This document shows, piece after piece, positions 53,052-61,067 of a DNA stretch of 64,000 bases. Origin of the DNA: Spirosoma sordidisoli (GTDB taxonomy: Bacteria > Bacteroidota > Bacteroidia > Cytophagales > Spirosomataceae); the NCBI RefSeq assembly GCF_004138325.1, contig NZ_SBLB01000001.1, positions 744,001-808,000 on the forward strand, written 5' to 3'. Position 1 is the stretch's first letter; each line of letters starts with the position of its first letter. The translations under genes were made by a program, and so were the position numbers. The notes below the pieces were generated by a model. It did no database searches, was not told where the DNA came from, and saw only the letters and a list, made by a program, of their open reading frames with translations.

Positions 53052-53059
53052 CAAATGTA
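53052..53059 (-). promoter_or_regulatory. -7 box (TACATTTG) of the hydrogenase structural operon
   Basis: TACATTTG on the minus strand, a full TAnnTTTG match, 47 bp upstream of the small-subunit ATG. The palindromic operator begins 13 bp further upstream and covers the place of the -33 element; no TTG is seen there. Confidence 0.65.
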
Positions 53060-53071
53060 ATTTTTATTTTT

Positions 53072-53093
53072 AATTAGAAAAATTTTTCTAATT
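53072..53093. promoter_or_regulatory. palindromic operator upstream of the hydrogenase structural operon
   Basis: A 22-bp perfect palindrome, arms 53072-53082 and 53083-53093, with the same 20-bp core ATTAGAAAAATTTTTCTAAT as the site at 47864-47883. It lies between the TetR gene and the small-subunit gene and overlaps the -33 region of the promoter. Confidence 0.82.
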
Positions 53094-53166
53094 CTTTTTC
53101 AGGGCGATACATACCTCGCTGTCAGCAGGTTTCAGGACGAATCGATGGACAAATGGGGGCTTGTGG

Positions 53167-53787
53167 CTAGTAGCTCAGCAGGGGCACCACGTCGGCCTGG
53201 TATTCGGCCAGGCCCTGCTCGGTGAAATAAGGCCGGATGTGACTCCAGACGGCCTGTTTGTAGCTTGTTTCGGTGCTGGGCAGCCCGCGCATGGTGCTGA
53301 AGATCGGCGAAAAAACCAGCGACATCCAGAGCGACTGCGCCAGCTGATCATAGAAACCGGGCGCTGGTTCGGGCTTGAGCACTTCCCGTTGCTGATGAAA
53401 CAGAAGCCAGCTTCGGAGCTGAAGCAGCATTTTATTGACTGCCTGCTGCCAGGCCACCGTATGATCGCCCGGGGTCGTGCTGGCTTTGAAAAATTCGGCC
53501 AGGTAGAACTGATTGGCCTGGAAAAACTGGTAGTACAGGCTCAGCTGCTGATCAAAGTCGGCCAGATCGGGGCTTTGCAGGTACTGCCGAAAAATATGGC
53601 TGAACTCATCGATGACCTGTTCATAAACCGATTCGATGATGGCGTCTTTCGATTTGTAATGGTAGGCCAGATTACCAACACTGATCCCGATCTCTTCCGC
53701 AATCTGCTGTAACCGTACGGCATCGACGCCATATTCGTTGAAGAGTTTGACGGATGCATTCAGGATACGTTGCTTGGTAGACAGCAT
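53167..53787 (-). CDS. TetR/AcrR-family transcriptional regulator
   Basis: 206 residues. N-terminal TetR helix-turn-helix: ILNASVKLFNEYGVDAVRLQQIAEEIGISVGNLAYHYKSKDAI (residues 8-50, seen in pieces), the rest a helical ligand-binding domain. It lies directly upstream of the hydrogenase structural genes, in the same direction, with the palindromic operator between. It is therefore the best candidate for the regulator of both hydrogenase operons. Ligand unknown; no FeS or haem motif, so not an evident H2 or O2 sensor. Confidence 0.85.
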   Translation of the reverse strand: MLSTKQRILNASVKLFNEYGVDAVRLQQIAEEIGISVGNLAYHYKSKDAIIESVYEQVIDEFSHIFRQYLQSPDLADFDQQLSLYYQFFQANQFYLAEFFKASTTPGDHTVAWQQAVNKMLLQLRSWLLFHQQREVLKPEPAPGFYDQLAQSLWMSLVFSPIFSTMRGLPSTETSYKQAVWSHIRPYFTEQGLAEYQADVVPLLSY

Positions 53788-53800
53788 AGCGAATGGTAGA

Positions 53801-54163
53801 TCAGTTGAGACAGGGGTTAAGCTGATCGGCCGAAACGGTCAGGGTACCGCGCTGGTCTTTGGCCGCCAGTCGACGCATAAAATGAGCCTGCTGAGCCGCC
53901 CGCTTCGGACAGACATGGGAAGTGATATGCCGCTTCAGAAATTTGAGCGGGTTATAAATGGATGCGAACAGCAAATCGACCTGCCACTCCCCTTTCGACC
54001 GGGTCAGCTGTTCGATAACGGCCGTATCGGCCAGCCACTGGTCGTTGCTGTACAGGTGAAAATCGGACAGATTTCCTTTTCGCTCGGTAAAATGCAGGTT
54101 ATTAATACCCGCCAGCAGGTTAGCATAGGCAGCCTGGTCGATACTAAACGGCTTTTTTCTCAT
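53801..54163 (-). CDS. hypothetical protein, 120 aa
   Basis: 120 residues from the ATG at 54163. No family recognised; basic, with no signal peptide or membrane helix (LLAGINNLHFTERKGNLSDF, ASIYNPLKFLKRHITSHVCP). It ends 13 bp before the TetR gene, so the two are likely one transcript. The linkage suggests a regulatory or metabolic partner of the TetR protein, but nothing in the sequence shows it. Confidence 0.55.
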   Translation of the reverse strand: MRKKPFSIDQAAYANLLAGINNLHFTERKGNLSDFHLYSNDQWLADTAVIEQLTRSKGEWQVDLLFASIYNPLKFLKRHITSHVCPKRAAQQAHFMRRLAAKDQRGTLTVSADQLNPCLN

Positions 54164-54295
54164 ACACAATGGCAGTGAAGCGGGTAATGAAGAAGCTAAA
54201 GTACAACTATAATGAACGTTTGCCTAACCCCACCGTTAAAAACCAGCCCGCAACGAAACCACTGACAGTCAAACCAATGCGCCGTCGGGGCGGGG

Positions 54296-55015
54296 CTAGA
54301 CCAGCGCGAACAGGTCCTGTACCCCCAGCATACGCTTCGTTACAAAACCCTCGCCAAACTCAGCCCCGATCATGTGTCCATGTTCGCGGGTGCGGGCTTC
54401 GAGAAACTTCATAAACGGCTCACCCGAAATGTAGCTCTGCGGCTCGTTGCTGTCCGGATTGAAAAACTGACTCTTGTAGGCTTTGATAGCGGCTATTTTC
54501 TGATCCCAGTAGGCCGAAATGTCGACCACAAAATCGGGGCGGAGCGAACGGTCCTGAATAAAATGATAAATAAAATCAGGACGATGGGCCTCCTGCGGCT
54601 GGCCATCTTTGCCTACTGTTTTGATCTGCCGCAGACCGGCGTAAAACGAAGCTTCAATCACCAGCTGCGCAGCCCGGCCATGATCGGGATGGCGGTCGTC
54701 GGGCGTGTTGGTGAGCACGATTTTGGGGCGGTAATGCCGAATAATGGGGATCAGCGCCATCTGGTGTTCTTCGTCGTTGCGGAAGAACCCATCGCGGAAC
54801 CCCATGTTCTCCCGGGCCGACAGTTTCATGAGCCGGGCACCTTCGGCCGCTTCCTGCAACCGGATCTGTGGCGTGCCACGGGTACCCAGTTCGCCCTGGG
54901 TCAGGTCAACGCCTGCCACCGTTCGGCCTTTTTCGATCAGCGACAGCACGGTGCCGGCGCAGGTCATTTCAATATCATCGGGGTGGGCGGCAATAGCCAG
55001 TACATCTACGGTCAT
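54296..55015 (-). CDS. bshB1: N-acetyl-alpha-D-glucosaminyl L-malate deacetylase (bacillithiol synthesis)
   Basis: 239 residues from the ATG at 55015 (MTVDVLAIAAHPDD). PIG-L/LmbE-family zinc deacetylase: AAHPDDIEMTCAGT has the metal ligands H11 and D14, and TPDDRHPDHG the third ligand region. It removes acetyl from GlcNAc-malate, the second step to bacillithiol, the low-molecular-weight thiol of many Bacteroidota. The other bsh genes are not in this window. Divergent from the nitrilase-like gene. Confidence 0.92.
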   Translation of the reverse strand: MTVDVLAIAAHPDDIEMTCAGTVLSLIEKGRTVAGVDLTQGELGTRGTPQIRLQEAAEGARLMKLSARENMGFRDGFFRNDEEHQMALIPIIRHYRPKIVLTNTPDDRHPDHGRAAQLVIEASFYAGLRQIKTVGKDGQPQEAHRPDFIYHFIQDRSLRPDFVVDISAYWDQKIAAIKAYKSQFFNPDSNEPQSYISGEPFMKFLEARTREHGHMIGAEFGEGFVTKRMLGVQDLFALV

Positions 55016-55168
55016 GGGGCAGTGTGTGAACGGAAATCGTTGTTCAGATCGGGTGTCTTTACTTAGTCTATCAATCATTGTTGTCTGATTTTTGTTCACG
55101 AGCGATCCGATGCCCTGTCATTTTATCGGCGAAAGCCGTTATTTTGGCGGTACCCATCCCACTCACTC

Positions 55169-56176
55169 ATGTCATACAAAGCCCTGGCCCTTCAACTGAC
55201 CTGCCAGACCGTTAACGCCCTACAGACCCGCGACGAAGCCGAAGCGGCCATGCTTCGAACCATCGAACGCCTTGAACAACAGATTGCCGCTTCTATCAAC
55301 TTCATTGGCAAAGACACCCTGCTGGTTGTAGTACCGGAGTCTTTCCTGACGGGTCCACCGCTTAGCGAAACCACGGAACAGTGGCGCGAAAAAGCCGCCC
55401 TGGAGATCGACGGACGCGTGTATGAGGCTCTGGGCGCTATGGTACAGCGGCAGCAGATCTATTTTTCGGGCAACGTCTACGAACAGGATGCTTTTTTCCC
55501 GGAGCTGTACTTTCAGACCAGCTTCATCATGGGCCCTAACGGCGATGTGCTGCTGCGCTACCGGCGGCTGAACGCCATGTATACCCCCACGCCCCACGAC
55601 GTCTGGGAGCTGTATCTGGATGCGTACGGCTACGATTCGCTTTTCCCGGTCATCAAAACAAACATCGGCACGCTGGCCTGCATTGCCTCCGACGAGATTC
55701 TGTTTCCGGAAGTGGCGCGCTGCCTGACCATGCGCGGAGCCGAAGTGCTTCTGCATGCTACGTCCGAAGTGAGCAGCCCCCTGGTCAGTCCGAAAAATGT
55801 GGCTAAACAGGCCAGAGCCATCGAGAATATGGCCTATGTCGTATCGGCTAACGCGGGCGGGGTTCTCGATAGCCCAGTTCCCTTCGCGACCCATAACGGT
55901 GGGTCCAGAATCATTGACCCCCGCGGTATGATCCTGGCCGAAGCCGCCCAGGGCGAAAGCCTGGCGGCCACCGCCGATATCGACCTGGCGGCCCTGCGCG
56001 AGTTCCGGCAACGGCCCGCAGCTGGCAACCTGCTGGCCCGCCAGCGCAATGAACTGTATGCCCAGAGCTACGCCCAGACCAGCATCTATCCCCCCGACAC
56101 CCTGCTGAGCCAACCCGCCGAACGCCCCCACTTTGTTCGAACGCAGCAGGAAGTGATCAAGAAACTCTACTCCTGA
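55169..56176 (+). CDS. carbon-nitrogen hydrolase (nitrilase) superfamily protein
   Basis: 335 residues. The nucleophile C171 is in TLACIASDEILFPEVAR and the base E57 in VVVPESFLTG, as in the family. The third catalytic residue is not: the usual Lys of YRKxH is Arg (R133 in RYRRLNAM). The product of the reaction cannot be read from sequence; family members are amidases, nitrilases and N-acyltransferases. No signal peptide. Followed by a strong terminator. Confidence 0.85.
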   Translation: MSYKALALQLTCQTVNALQTRDEAEAAMLRTIERLEQQIAASINFIGKDTLLVVVPESFLTGPPLSETTEQWREKAALEIDGRVYEALGAMVQRQQIYFSGNVYEQDAFFPELYFQTSFIMGPNGDVLLRYRRLNAMYTPTPHDVWELYLDAYGYDSLFPVIKTNIGTLACIASDEILFPEVARCLTMRGAEVLLHATSEVSSPLVSPKNVAKQARAIENMAYVVSANAGGVLDSPVPFATHNGGSRIIDPRGMILAEAAQGESLAATADIDLAALREFRQRPAAGNLLARQRNELYAQSYAQTSIYPPDTLLSQPAERPHFVRTQQEVIKKLYS

Positions 56177-56183
56177 TTCACCC

Positions 56184-56221
56184 AACCGAAAAAGGGCCTG
56201 GCAGGCCCTTTTTCGGTTTTC
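56184..56221 (+). terminator. intrinsic terminator, 16-bp stem
   Basis: Arms 56184-56199 and 56203-56218 pair perfectly with a 3-nt loop (GGC); the right arm contains TTTTT and TTTT. Ends the nitrilase-like transcript. Confidence 0.9.
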
Positions 56222-56335
56222 CAGACAAACCAGTAACTGATCAGATCCGTCCGCCAACCACCAGGCTGTCGGCCTGCAACCGGTCGGGTACCGCAGACCG
56301 GGGGTTACCACTGCATACTTCTGCCAAACTTGGCG

Positions 56336-56343
56336 TATTTTTG
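56336..56343 (+). promoter_or_regulatory. -7 box (TATTTTTG)
   Basis: TATTTTTG, a TAnnTTTG match, 14 bp upstream of the ATG at 56358. Confidence 0.5.
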
Positions 56344-56357
56344 CGGGTTATTACATT

Positions 56358-56888
56358 ATGACCGCAAGCATCCGCGACATCGCCTATCAACTGCGCCAGG
56401 GCCAGCTTATTGCCCTCGCCGACGAAACCGGCTGGTCGGTAGCCGCCGATCCGACTCATGACGCAGCCGTTCTTTCGCTGCTCAGCCTTCGGACGAGCCT
56501 GCCTGCCCAGCTGCAGCCCACCGTGCTCATTCAGCATACCGATCAGCTGGGTCTCTACGTGGCTAAAGTGCCCGATGTAGCCTTCGATCTGGTTGAGTTT
56601 GCCGAAAACCCGCTGATTGTCGTCTACGATCAGGGCAAAAACCTGGCTGCATCGGCCCTGGCTGATACGCCTACGGTGGCCGTTCGGCGGTCGCTCAATC
56701 CCGACATACAGCGGCTGATCGGCAGTTTTGGCCGCGGTTTGCTGACCATTCCATTCGAGTCGCTGAGCCTGCCACCGGCGGCTGAATCACTCGTCGCTGA
56801 GCGGTTCGGAACGCTGCCCGGCATGCCCAGATGGCCCCGCATCATGCGGCTGGGGGTAAATGGCGAGGTGCAGTTTATACGAAAATGA
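56358..56888 (+). CDS. divergent Sua5/YciO/YrdC-like protein
   Basis: 176 residues that follow the YrdC fold pattern: start RDIAYQLRQGQLIALADETGWSVAADPT (residues 5-32), strand TVLIQHTDQLGLYV, middle PLIVVYDQGKNLAASAL, end TVAVRRSLNPDIQRLIGSFGRGLLTI. The KxR and SxN nucleotide-binding motifs of threonylcarbamoyl-AMP synthase are not clear, so it may be a paralogue with another or no activity. The stop TGA overlaps the ATG of the next gene. Confidence 0.65.
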   Translation: MTASIRDIAYQLRQGQLIALADETGWSVAADPTHDAAVLSLLSLRTSLPAQLQPTVLIQHTDQLGLYVAKVPDVAFDLVEFAENPLIVVYDQGKNLAASALADTPTVAVRRSLNPDIQRLIGSFGRGLLTIPFESLSLPPAAESLVAERFGTLPGMPRWPRIMRLGVNGEVQFIRK

Positions 56889-58366
56889 ATTTTAGCGACA
56901 TACTCCATAAAAACCCGATTTTCGAGACCATCGCCCAACAGGCTGATTCGATGGGCGTAAAAGCCTACGTAATTGGCGGGTTCGTACGCGATCTGGTGCT
57001 GGGTCGCCCGTCGAAAGATATCGATGTGGTCTGCATAGGCAGTGGCATTGCGCTGGCCGAAGCCGTGGGTCAGGCGCTGCGCACGCCCGTTGCCGTATTC
57101 CCGAACTTCGGCACCGCGATGCTGCGAACAAACCAGCCCGGCAGCCCGACCACCACCGACAGCTGGGAGGTTGAGTTTGTCGGCGCCCGGAAGGAATCGT
57201 ACCGGAGCGACTCCCGCAAACCGATTGTCGAAGACGGCACCCTCGAAGACGACCAGAACCGCCGGGATTTTACCATCAACGCTATGGGCATCAGCCTGAG
57301 CCAGACCGACTTCGGCACCCTGCTCGACCCATTTGACGGGCTGAAAGACCTGAAACGGAAAACCATCCGGACCCCGCTCGACCCGGCCCTTACGTTCTCC
57401 GACGACCCGCTTCGGATGATGCGGGCCATCCGGTTCGCGTCGCAGCTCAACTTCGATATCGAGCCCGATACCTTCGATGCCATCGTCAGGATGAACGAAC
57501 GGATCAGCATCGTGTCGCAGGAGCGCATTACCGACGAGCTGAACAAGATCATTCTGTCATCAACACCTTCGTATGGGTTCAAACTGCTGTACCACGCGGG
57601 GCTGCTGGAGCGTATTTTCCCGGAATTGATTGCCCTGAAGGGGGTAGAGACGGTAGAAGGGAAAGGCCACAAAGACAACTTTTACCATACGCTGCAGGTC
57701 CTCGACAACATTGCCAACCGCTCGAAAAAAGACGCCGTCGCCCCCGAAAACGAGCTGTGGCTCCGGTGGGCCGCTCTGTTGCACGACATTGCCAAACCCG
57801 CTACCAAGCGGTTCGACCAGAAAGCAGGCTGGACCTTTCACGGCCACGAAGACCTGGGGGCCCGCTGGGTACCGCGTATTTTCCGGAACCTGAAGCTGCC
57901 GCTCAACGAGCACATGCGGTTTGTACAGACGCTGGTTCGTTTGCATCTGCGGCCCATTGCGCTCACCAAAGAGCAGATTACCGACTCGGCCCTGCGCCGG
58001 CTCCTGTTCGACGCGGGCAACGACCTCGACGGACTGATGGCGCTCTGCCGCGCCGACATCACCTCGAAAAACTACGAAAAGGTCCAGAAACACCTGCGTA
58101 ACTTCGATAAGGTCGAACAGAAGCTGCACGATCTGGAAGAGCGCGACAAACTGCGCAACTTTCAGCCCGTCATAACGGGCGAACTCATCATGGAAACCTT
58201 CGGCCTGCCGCCCTCCAAAGAAGTGGGCGAGCTGAAAACCGTGGTTCGCGAAGCCGTACTAGATGGACTTGTTCCCAACACGCTCGATCAGGCGCTGCCG
58301 TTTTTGCTTGAAGAGGGACGAAAGCGCGGGCTGGTTGCCAAAACAATCGTGAACAATGAACAATGA
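56885..58366 (+). CDS. CCA tRNA nucleotidyltransferase/poly(A) polymerase family with HD domain
   Basis: 493 residues from the ATG at 56885, which overlaps the previous stop (ATGA). Nucleotidyltransferase head with YVIGGFVRDLVLGRPSKDIDVVC (about 25-47) carrying the catalytic Asp pair, RRDFTINAMGI and DPLRMMRAIRFASQLNF; then an HD domain (LLHDIAKPATKRF, about 300-315) and a C-terminal helical part. Adds or repairs the 3' CCA end of tRNA. Translational coupling to the YrdC-like gene links two tRNA-related enzymes. Confidence 0.93.
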   Translation: MNFSDILHKNPIFETIAQQADSMGVKAYVIGGFVRDLVLGRPSKDIDVVCIGSGIALAEAVGQALRTPVAVFPNFGTAMLRTNQPGSPTTTDSWEVEFVGARKESYRSDSRKPIVEDGTLEDDQNRRDFTINAMGISLSQTDFGTLLDPFDGLKDLKRKTIRTPLDPALTFSDDPLRMMRAIRFASQLNFDIEPDTFDAIVRMNERISIVSQERITDELNKIILSSTPSYGFKLLYHAGLLERIFPELIALKGVETVEGKGHKDNFYHTLQVLDNIANRSKKDAVAPENELWLRWAALLHDIAKPATKRFDQKAGWTFHGHEDLGARWVPRIFRNLKLPLNEHMRFVQTLVRLHLRPIALTKEQITDSALRRLLFDAGNDLDGLMALCRADITSKNYEKVQKHLRNFDKVEQKLHDLEERDKLRNFQPVITGELIMETFGLPPSKEVGELKTVVREAVLDGLVPNTLDQALPFLLEEGRKRGLVAKTIVNNEQ

Positions 58367-58435
58367 ATCCGCTTATTTTGAGCATCCATTGTCCTCATTC
58401 CCTGTTTATCATTCATCGTTTATTCAGTTAACACC

Positions 58436-58642
58436 GTGGAGAATAATACCAATTTCCGGCGCTTCTTTGGCGCAACGCTGACCATCCTGGGGGTTGTCGT
58501 CGTCCTGTTTGCCCTCGTGGCCTTTCTGTCTGATGGCAAACCCGTTCTGGGAATGAGTGTCAACAAGGCCGAGTCGGCCGCCCCGTTCATCGTCGGCATG
58601 ATTTTTCTGATTACCGGCGTCAACCTGGTGCGGGAGTCATAA
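58436..58642 (+). CDS. small membrane protein, 68 aa
   Basis: GTG start. Two hydrophobic helices (FGATLTILGVVVVLFALVAF, about 11-30, and PFIVGMIFLITGVNLV, about 50-65) joined by a short loop. No family I can name; small proteins of this kind are common in Bacteroidota. It is 70 bp after the CCA-enzyme gene and 48 bp before the YbdK-type ligase. Confidence 0.6.
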   Translation: MENNTNFRRFFGATLTILGVVVVLFALVAFLSDGKPVLGMSVNKAESAAPFIVGMIFLITGVNLVRES

Positions 58643-58744
58643 TAACCACGGCCAACAATTTACAGACAGGCGGGTTACTCTTTCGGGCTGGTGGGTTGTA
58701 AACACCGGCTCTCCGAGTCAGCACACACCCAAACCCGTCTATCC

Positions 58745-59851
58745 GTGGCCATTCCCGACGAAGCCTTTACCCTGGGCGTTGAAGAAGAGTATCAGATTGT
58801 TGATCCCGAAACCCGGCAGCTACAGTCCGACGCGCAGCTCATTCTCCCGGAAGCGCGGGCTACCGTTGGCGATCAGGTAACGCCCGAGATGTACCGATCG
58901 CAGATCGAAATTGGCACCCCCGTCTGCCAGACCCTCGGCCAGGTACGCGACGAACTGAACCGGCTGCGGAGCGAGCTGATTACGGCCGCCGAGAAAACGG
59001 GAAATCGCATCGTGGCGGCTGGCACCCATCCTTTTTCGCACTGGGAAGACCAGAAGCTGACCCGGCGAGCCCGTTACCGCGACCTGGCTACCGACTTTCA
59101 ACAGCTCACCCGCGAGCAGCTGATCTTTGGCTGCCACGTGCATGTCGGTATTCCGGACCGGGAAATCGCCATACAGGTCATGAACCGGTCGCGCCCCTGG
59201 TTATCGGTCCTGCTGGCGCTGGCGGGTAACTCGCCCTTCTGGCTTGGCACCGATACCGGCTACGCCAGCTTCCGCACCGAGATATGGGGACGCTGGCCCA
59301 CCGCCGGTATCCCGCAGGTCTTCGACGCCTGGGCCGACTACGAGCAACTAGTCAACGAGCTTGCCTCTACGGGCATCATTGCCGACGCCAGCAAGATCTA
59401 CTGGGATGTTCGGCCGTCGTCGCATTACGACACGCTCGAGTTCCGGGTAACGGATGTTTGTTTAACCGTCGACGAAGCGGTTCTGATTGCCGGACTGGTG
59501 CGCGCCCTGGCCCGAACCTGCGCCTGGGACGCCGAGCGATACGCCCCCTTCCGCCACGTCAGAACCGAACTGGTACAGGCGGCCAAATGGCAGGCCGCGC
59601 GCTTTGGCCTGACCGATCAACTCATCGACGTACAGGCAGCCCAGGCGATTCCGGCCCGGCAACTGGTTGATCAGCTGCTGGCCTACGTAAGCCCGGCGCT
59701 GGACGTTTACGGCGACCGAAACGAGATAACGAAGCTGATCGATAAAGTCTTTCGGGAGGGCAACGGGGCTAGCCGGCAACGGGTCGTTTTTGAGCGGACC
59801 GAGAATCTGGAAGACGTTGTCGACTACCTGATTGCCGAAACGGCCAGGTAA
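58745..59851 (+). CDS. YbdK-type carboxylate-amine ligase (glutamate-cysteine ligase family 2)
   Basis: 368 residues from a GTG at 58745 (MAIPDEAFTLGVEEEYQIVDP); the frame is open from GTG 58691, but the extra 18 residues are not family-like. GCS2 blocks: LGVEEEYQIVDPETRQL, SHWEDQKLT, FGCHVHVGIPDRE, and SHYDTLEFRVTDVCLTV. E. coli YbdK has weak glutamate-cysteine ligase activity; true substrate is not known. Near bshB1 (4 kb away), but bacillithiol is not made through gamma-glutamylcysteine. Confidence 0.85.
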   Translation: MAIPDEAFTLGVEEEYQIVDPETRQLQSDAQLILPEARATVGDQVTPEMYRSQIEIGTPVCQTLGQVRDELNRLRSELITAAEKTGNRIVAAGTHPFSHWEDQKLTRRARYRDLATDFQQLTREQLIFGCHVHVGIPDREIAIQVMNRSRPWLSVLLALAGNSPFWLGTDTGYASFRTEIWGRWPTAGIPQVFDAWADYEQLVNELASTGIIADASKIYWDVRPSSHYDTLEFRVTDVCLTVDEAVLIAGLVRALARTCAWDAERYAPFRHVRTELVQAAKWQAARFGLTDQLIDVQAAQAIPARQLVDQLLAYVSPALDVYGDRNEITKLIDKVFREGNGASRQRVVFERTENLEDVVDYLIAETAR

Positions 59852-59853
59852 CC

Positions 59854-60645
59854 TTACCGGCTCAGCCGGGCCGAAAGCAGCCAGCTGTAGGTATTGAGCG
59901 GCAAAGGAAGACCGTCGGGCTGTATCTGTAAATACATCAGGTGCAGGTGCGTCGGTGACCGGCTTTTGTAGGCATTGAACCCCGTTCGGCCCATTTCGCC
60001 AATTTTCTGCCCGGCCTGTACCCACTGTCCCGGCGCAACGGTGATATGACTGTTATGCGCGTAGTAAAAGAGGCCATGCAGGGTTGGGTCATATATCCAG
60101 ATCCAGTTGCCCCCCCGGTATTCGGAACCCGGCAACCAGCCCGTTTCGATTCCCAGCACCAGGCCGTTGCTCATCGACAGAATATCGACCGGCTGCCGCG
60201 TCCGGTCGTCGAGGTAATCCTGATTTCGGTCTGAAATAAATATATCCTGGGCCGGATGGCTCCCACGCACGTTGTAGTCGAACAAATCGAATCCGTTTCC
60301 CCGGTACCCTTCGCCGTGAGTGCCGCCGATGGCGCTGGGCGCATAACCACGCAGCGGAAACGCAAAATAACGACCCGTCCGGCGCAGACTGTCGCGTTGG
60401 GCCGAATCGGGCTGGAAGCTGTCAACACTCCTGAAACGCTCCTGCAGTCCTTTCATGATGCCACTAAAAGCCATACGGGCCGAGTCGGGCGCTACCCGCT
60501 GTTCACGAATCAGGGTGTACAGGGTCTGAAATTGCTGGCAATAGGCATAGACAGTTGGCTCTACCGAATTGGCCGATACAACCTGCGATGAAGCTACGTT
60601 TAAACTCCCGATCACAATTGCTCCCAGAATGCCTGCTACCCGCAT
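59854..60645 (-). CDS. M23 family metallopeptidase, exported
   Basis: 263 residues from the ATG at 60645 (a GTG 24 bp earlier is the longer option). Signal peptide MRVAGILGAIVIGSLNVASS. The lysostaphin-type zinc site is complete: GSHPAQDIF (His and Asp), LFYYAHNSHI and THLHLMYL. It should cut peptide cross-links in peptidoglycan or act on another surface peptide. Converges with the YbdK-type gene (2-bp gap). Confidence 0.9.
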   Translation of the reverse strand: MRVAGILGAIVIGSLNVASSQVVSANSVEPTVYAYCQQFQTLYTLIREQRVAPDSARMAFSGIMKGLQERFRSVDSFQPDSAQRDSLRRTGRYFAFPLRGYAPSAIGGTHGEGYRGNGFDLFDYNVRGSHPAQDIFISDRNQDYLDDRTRQPVDILSMSNGLVLGIETGWLPGSEYRGGNWIWIYDPTLHGLFYYAHNSHITVAPGQWVQAGQKIGEMGRTGFNAYKSRSPTHLHLMYLQIQPDGLPLPLNTYSWLLSARLSR

Positions 60646-61067
60646 GAACGACAATACGTCAACTTTCACTACCTGTTACATTAAGGTCAAGTGCCCAAAA
60701 ATACGGAAAGTAGCGGTAAATAAGGCCGTCGGCCCCGGAGAGCTGCCGATGCAGTATACGCTCCTTAGCCAATCAGGCACCTCCAGGCCGCTCTCCACCG
60801 GGCCGGGCGTTCCGGCTTACGGTTCGCTGGTGTACGTTCTCATCCGCCGGGTACGAGATCGGTCATGCGGTAATTGGCCTGATACCATGGCAGTTCTGAG
60901 CAGACCCGTGCCATCAGGCATAAGGCGTCTTTTTTCGGCCAGGCTCCCATCAGCCAAAAATGTCGGCCTGAAAAAATAATGTAAAATCAAGGCTTCTGAA
61001 GGAAGCAAACCTGTAGTTTATCCTATTATTTTGTCTTATTGGTAAATACTATAAGCCCTGTTCCAGA
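60646..61067. other. intergenic region, 422 bp, no gene seen
   Basis: Between divergent genes for the M23 peptidase and the GMC unit. A possible imperfect hairpin with T/A runs (60930-60940 with 60965-60976, one bulged base) is the only structure seen. The AT-rich end at 61015-61060 should hold the promoter of the gene at 61068; no full TAnnTTTG match was found. Confidence 0.4.

Noticed and set aside
55220..56311. 363-codon open frame antisense to the nitrilase-like gene
   Set aside because: Mirror of a conserved gene with catalytic motifs on the other strand; no start context and no known motif.
58691..58744. Longer N-terminus of the YbdK-type ligase from GTG 58691
   Set aside because: The extra 18 residues do not look like the family start; GTG 58745 leads directly into the conserved EEEYQIVDP block.
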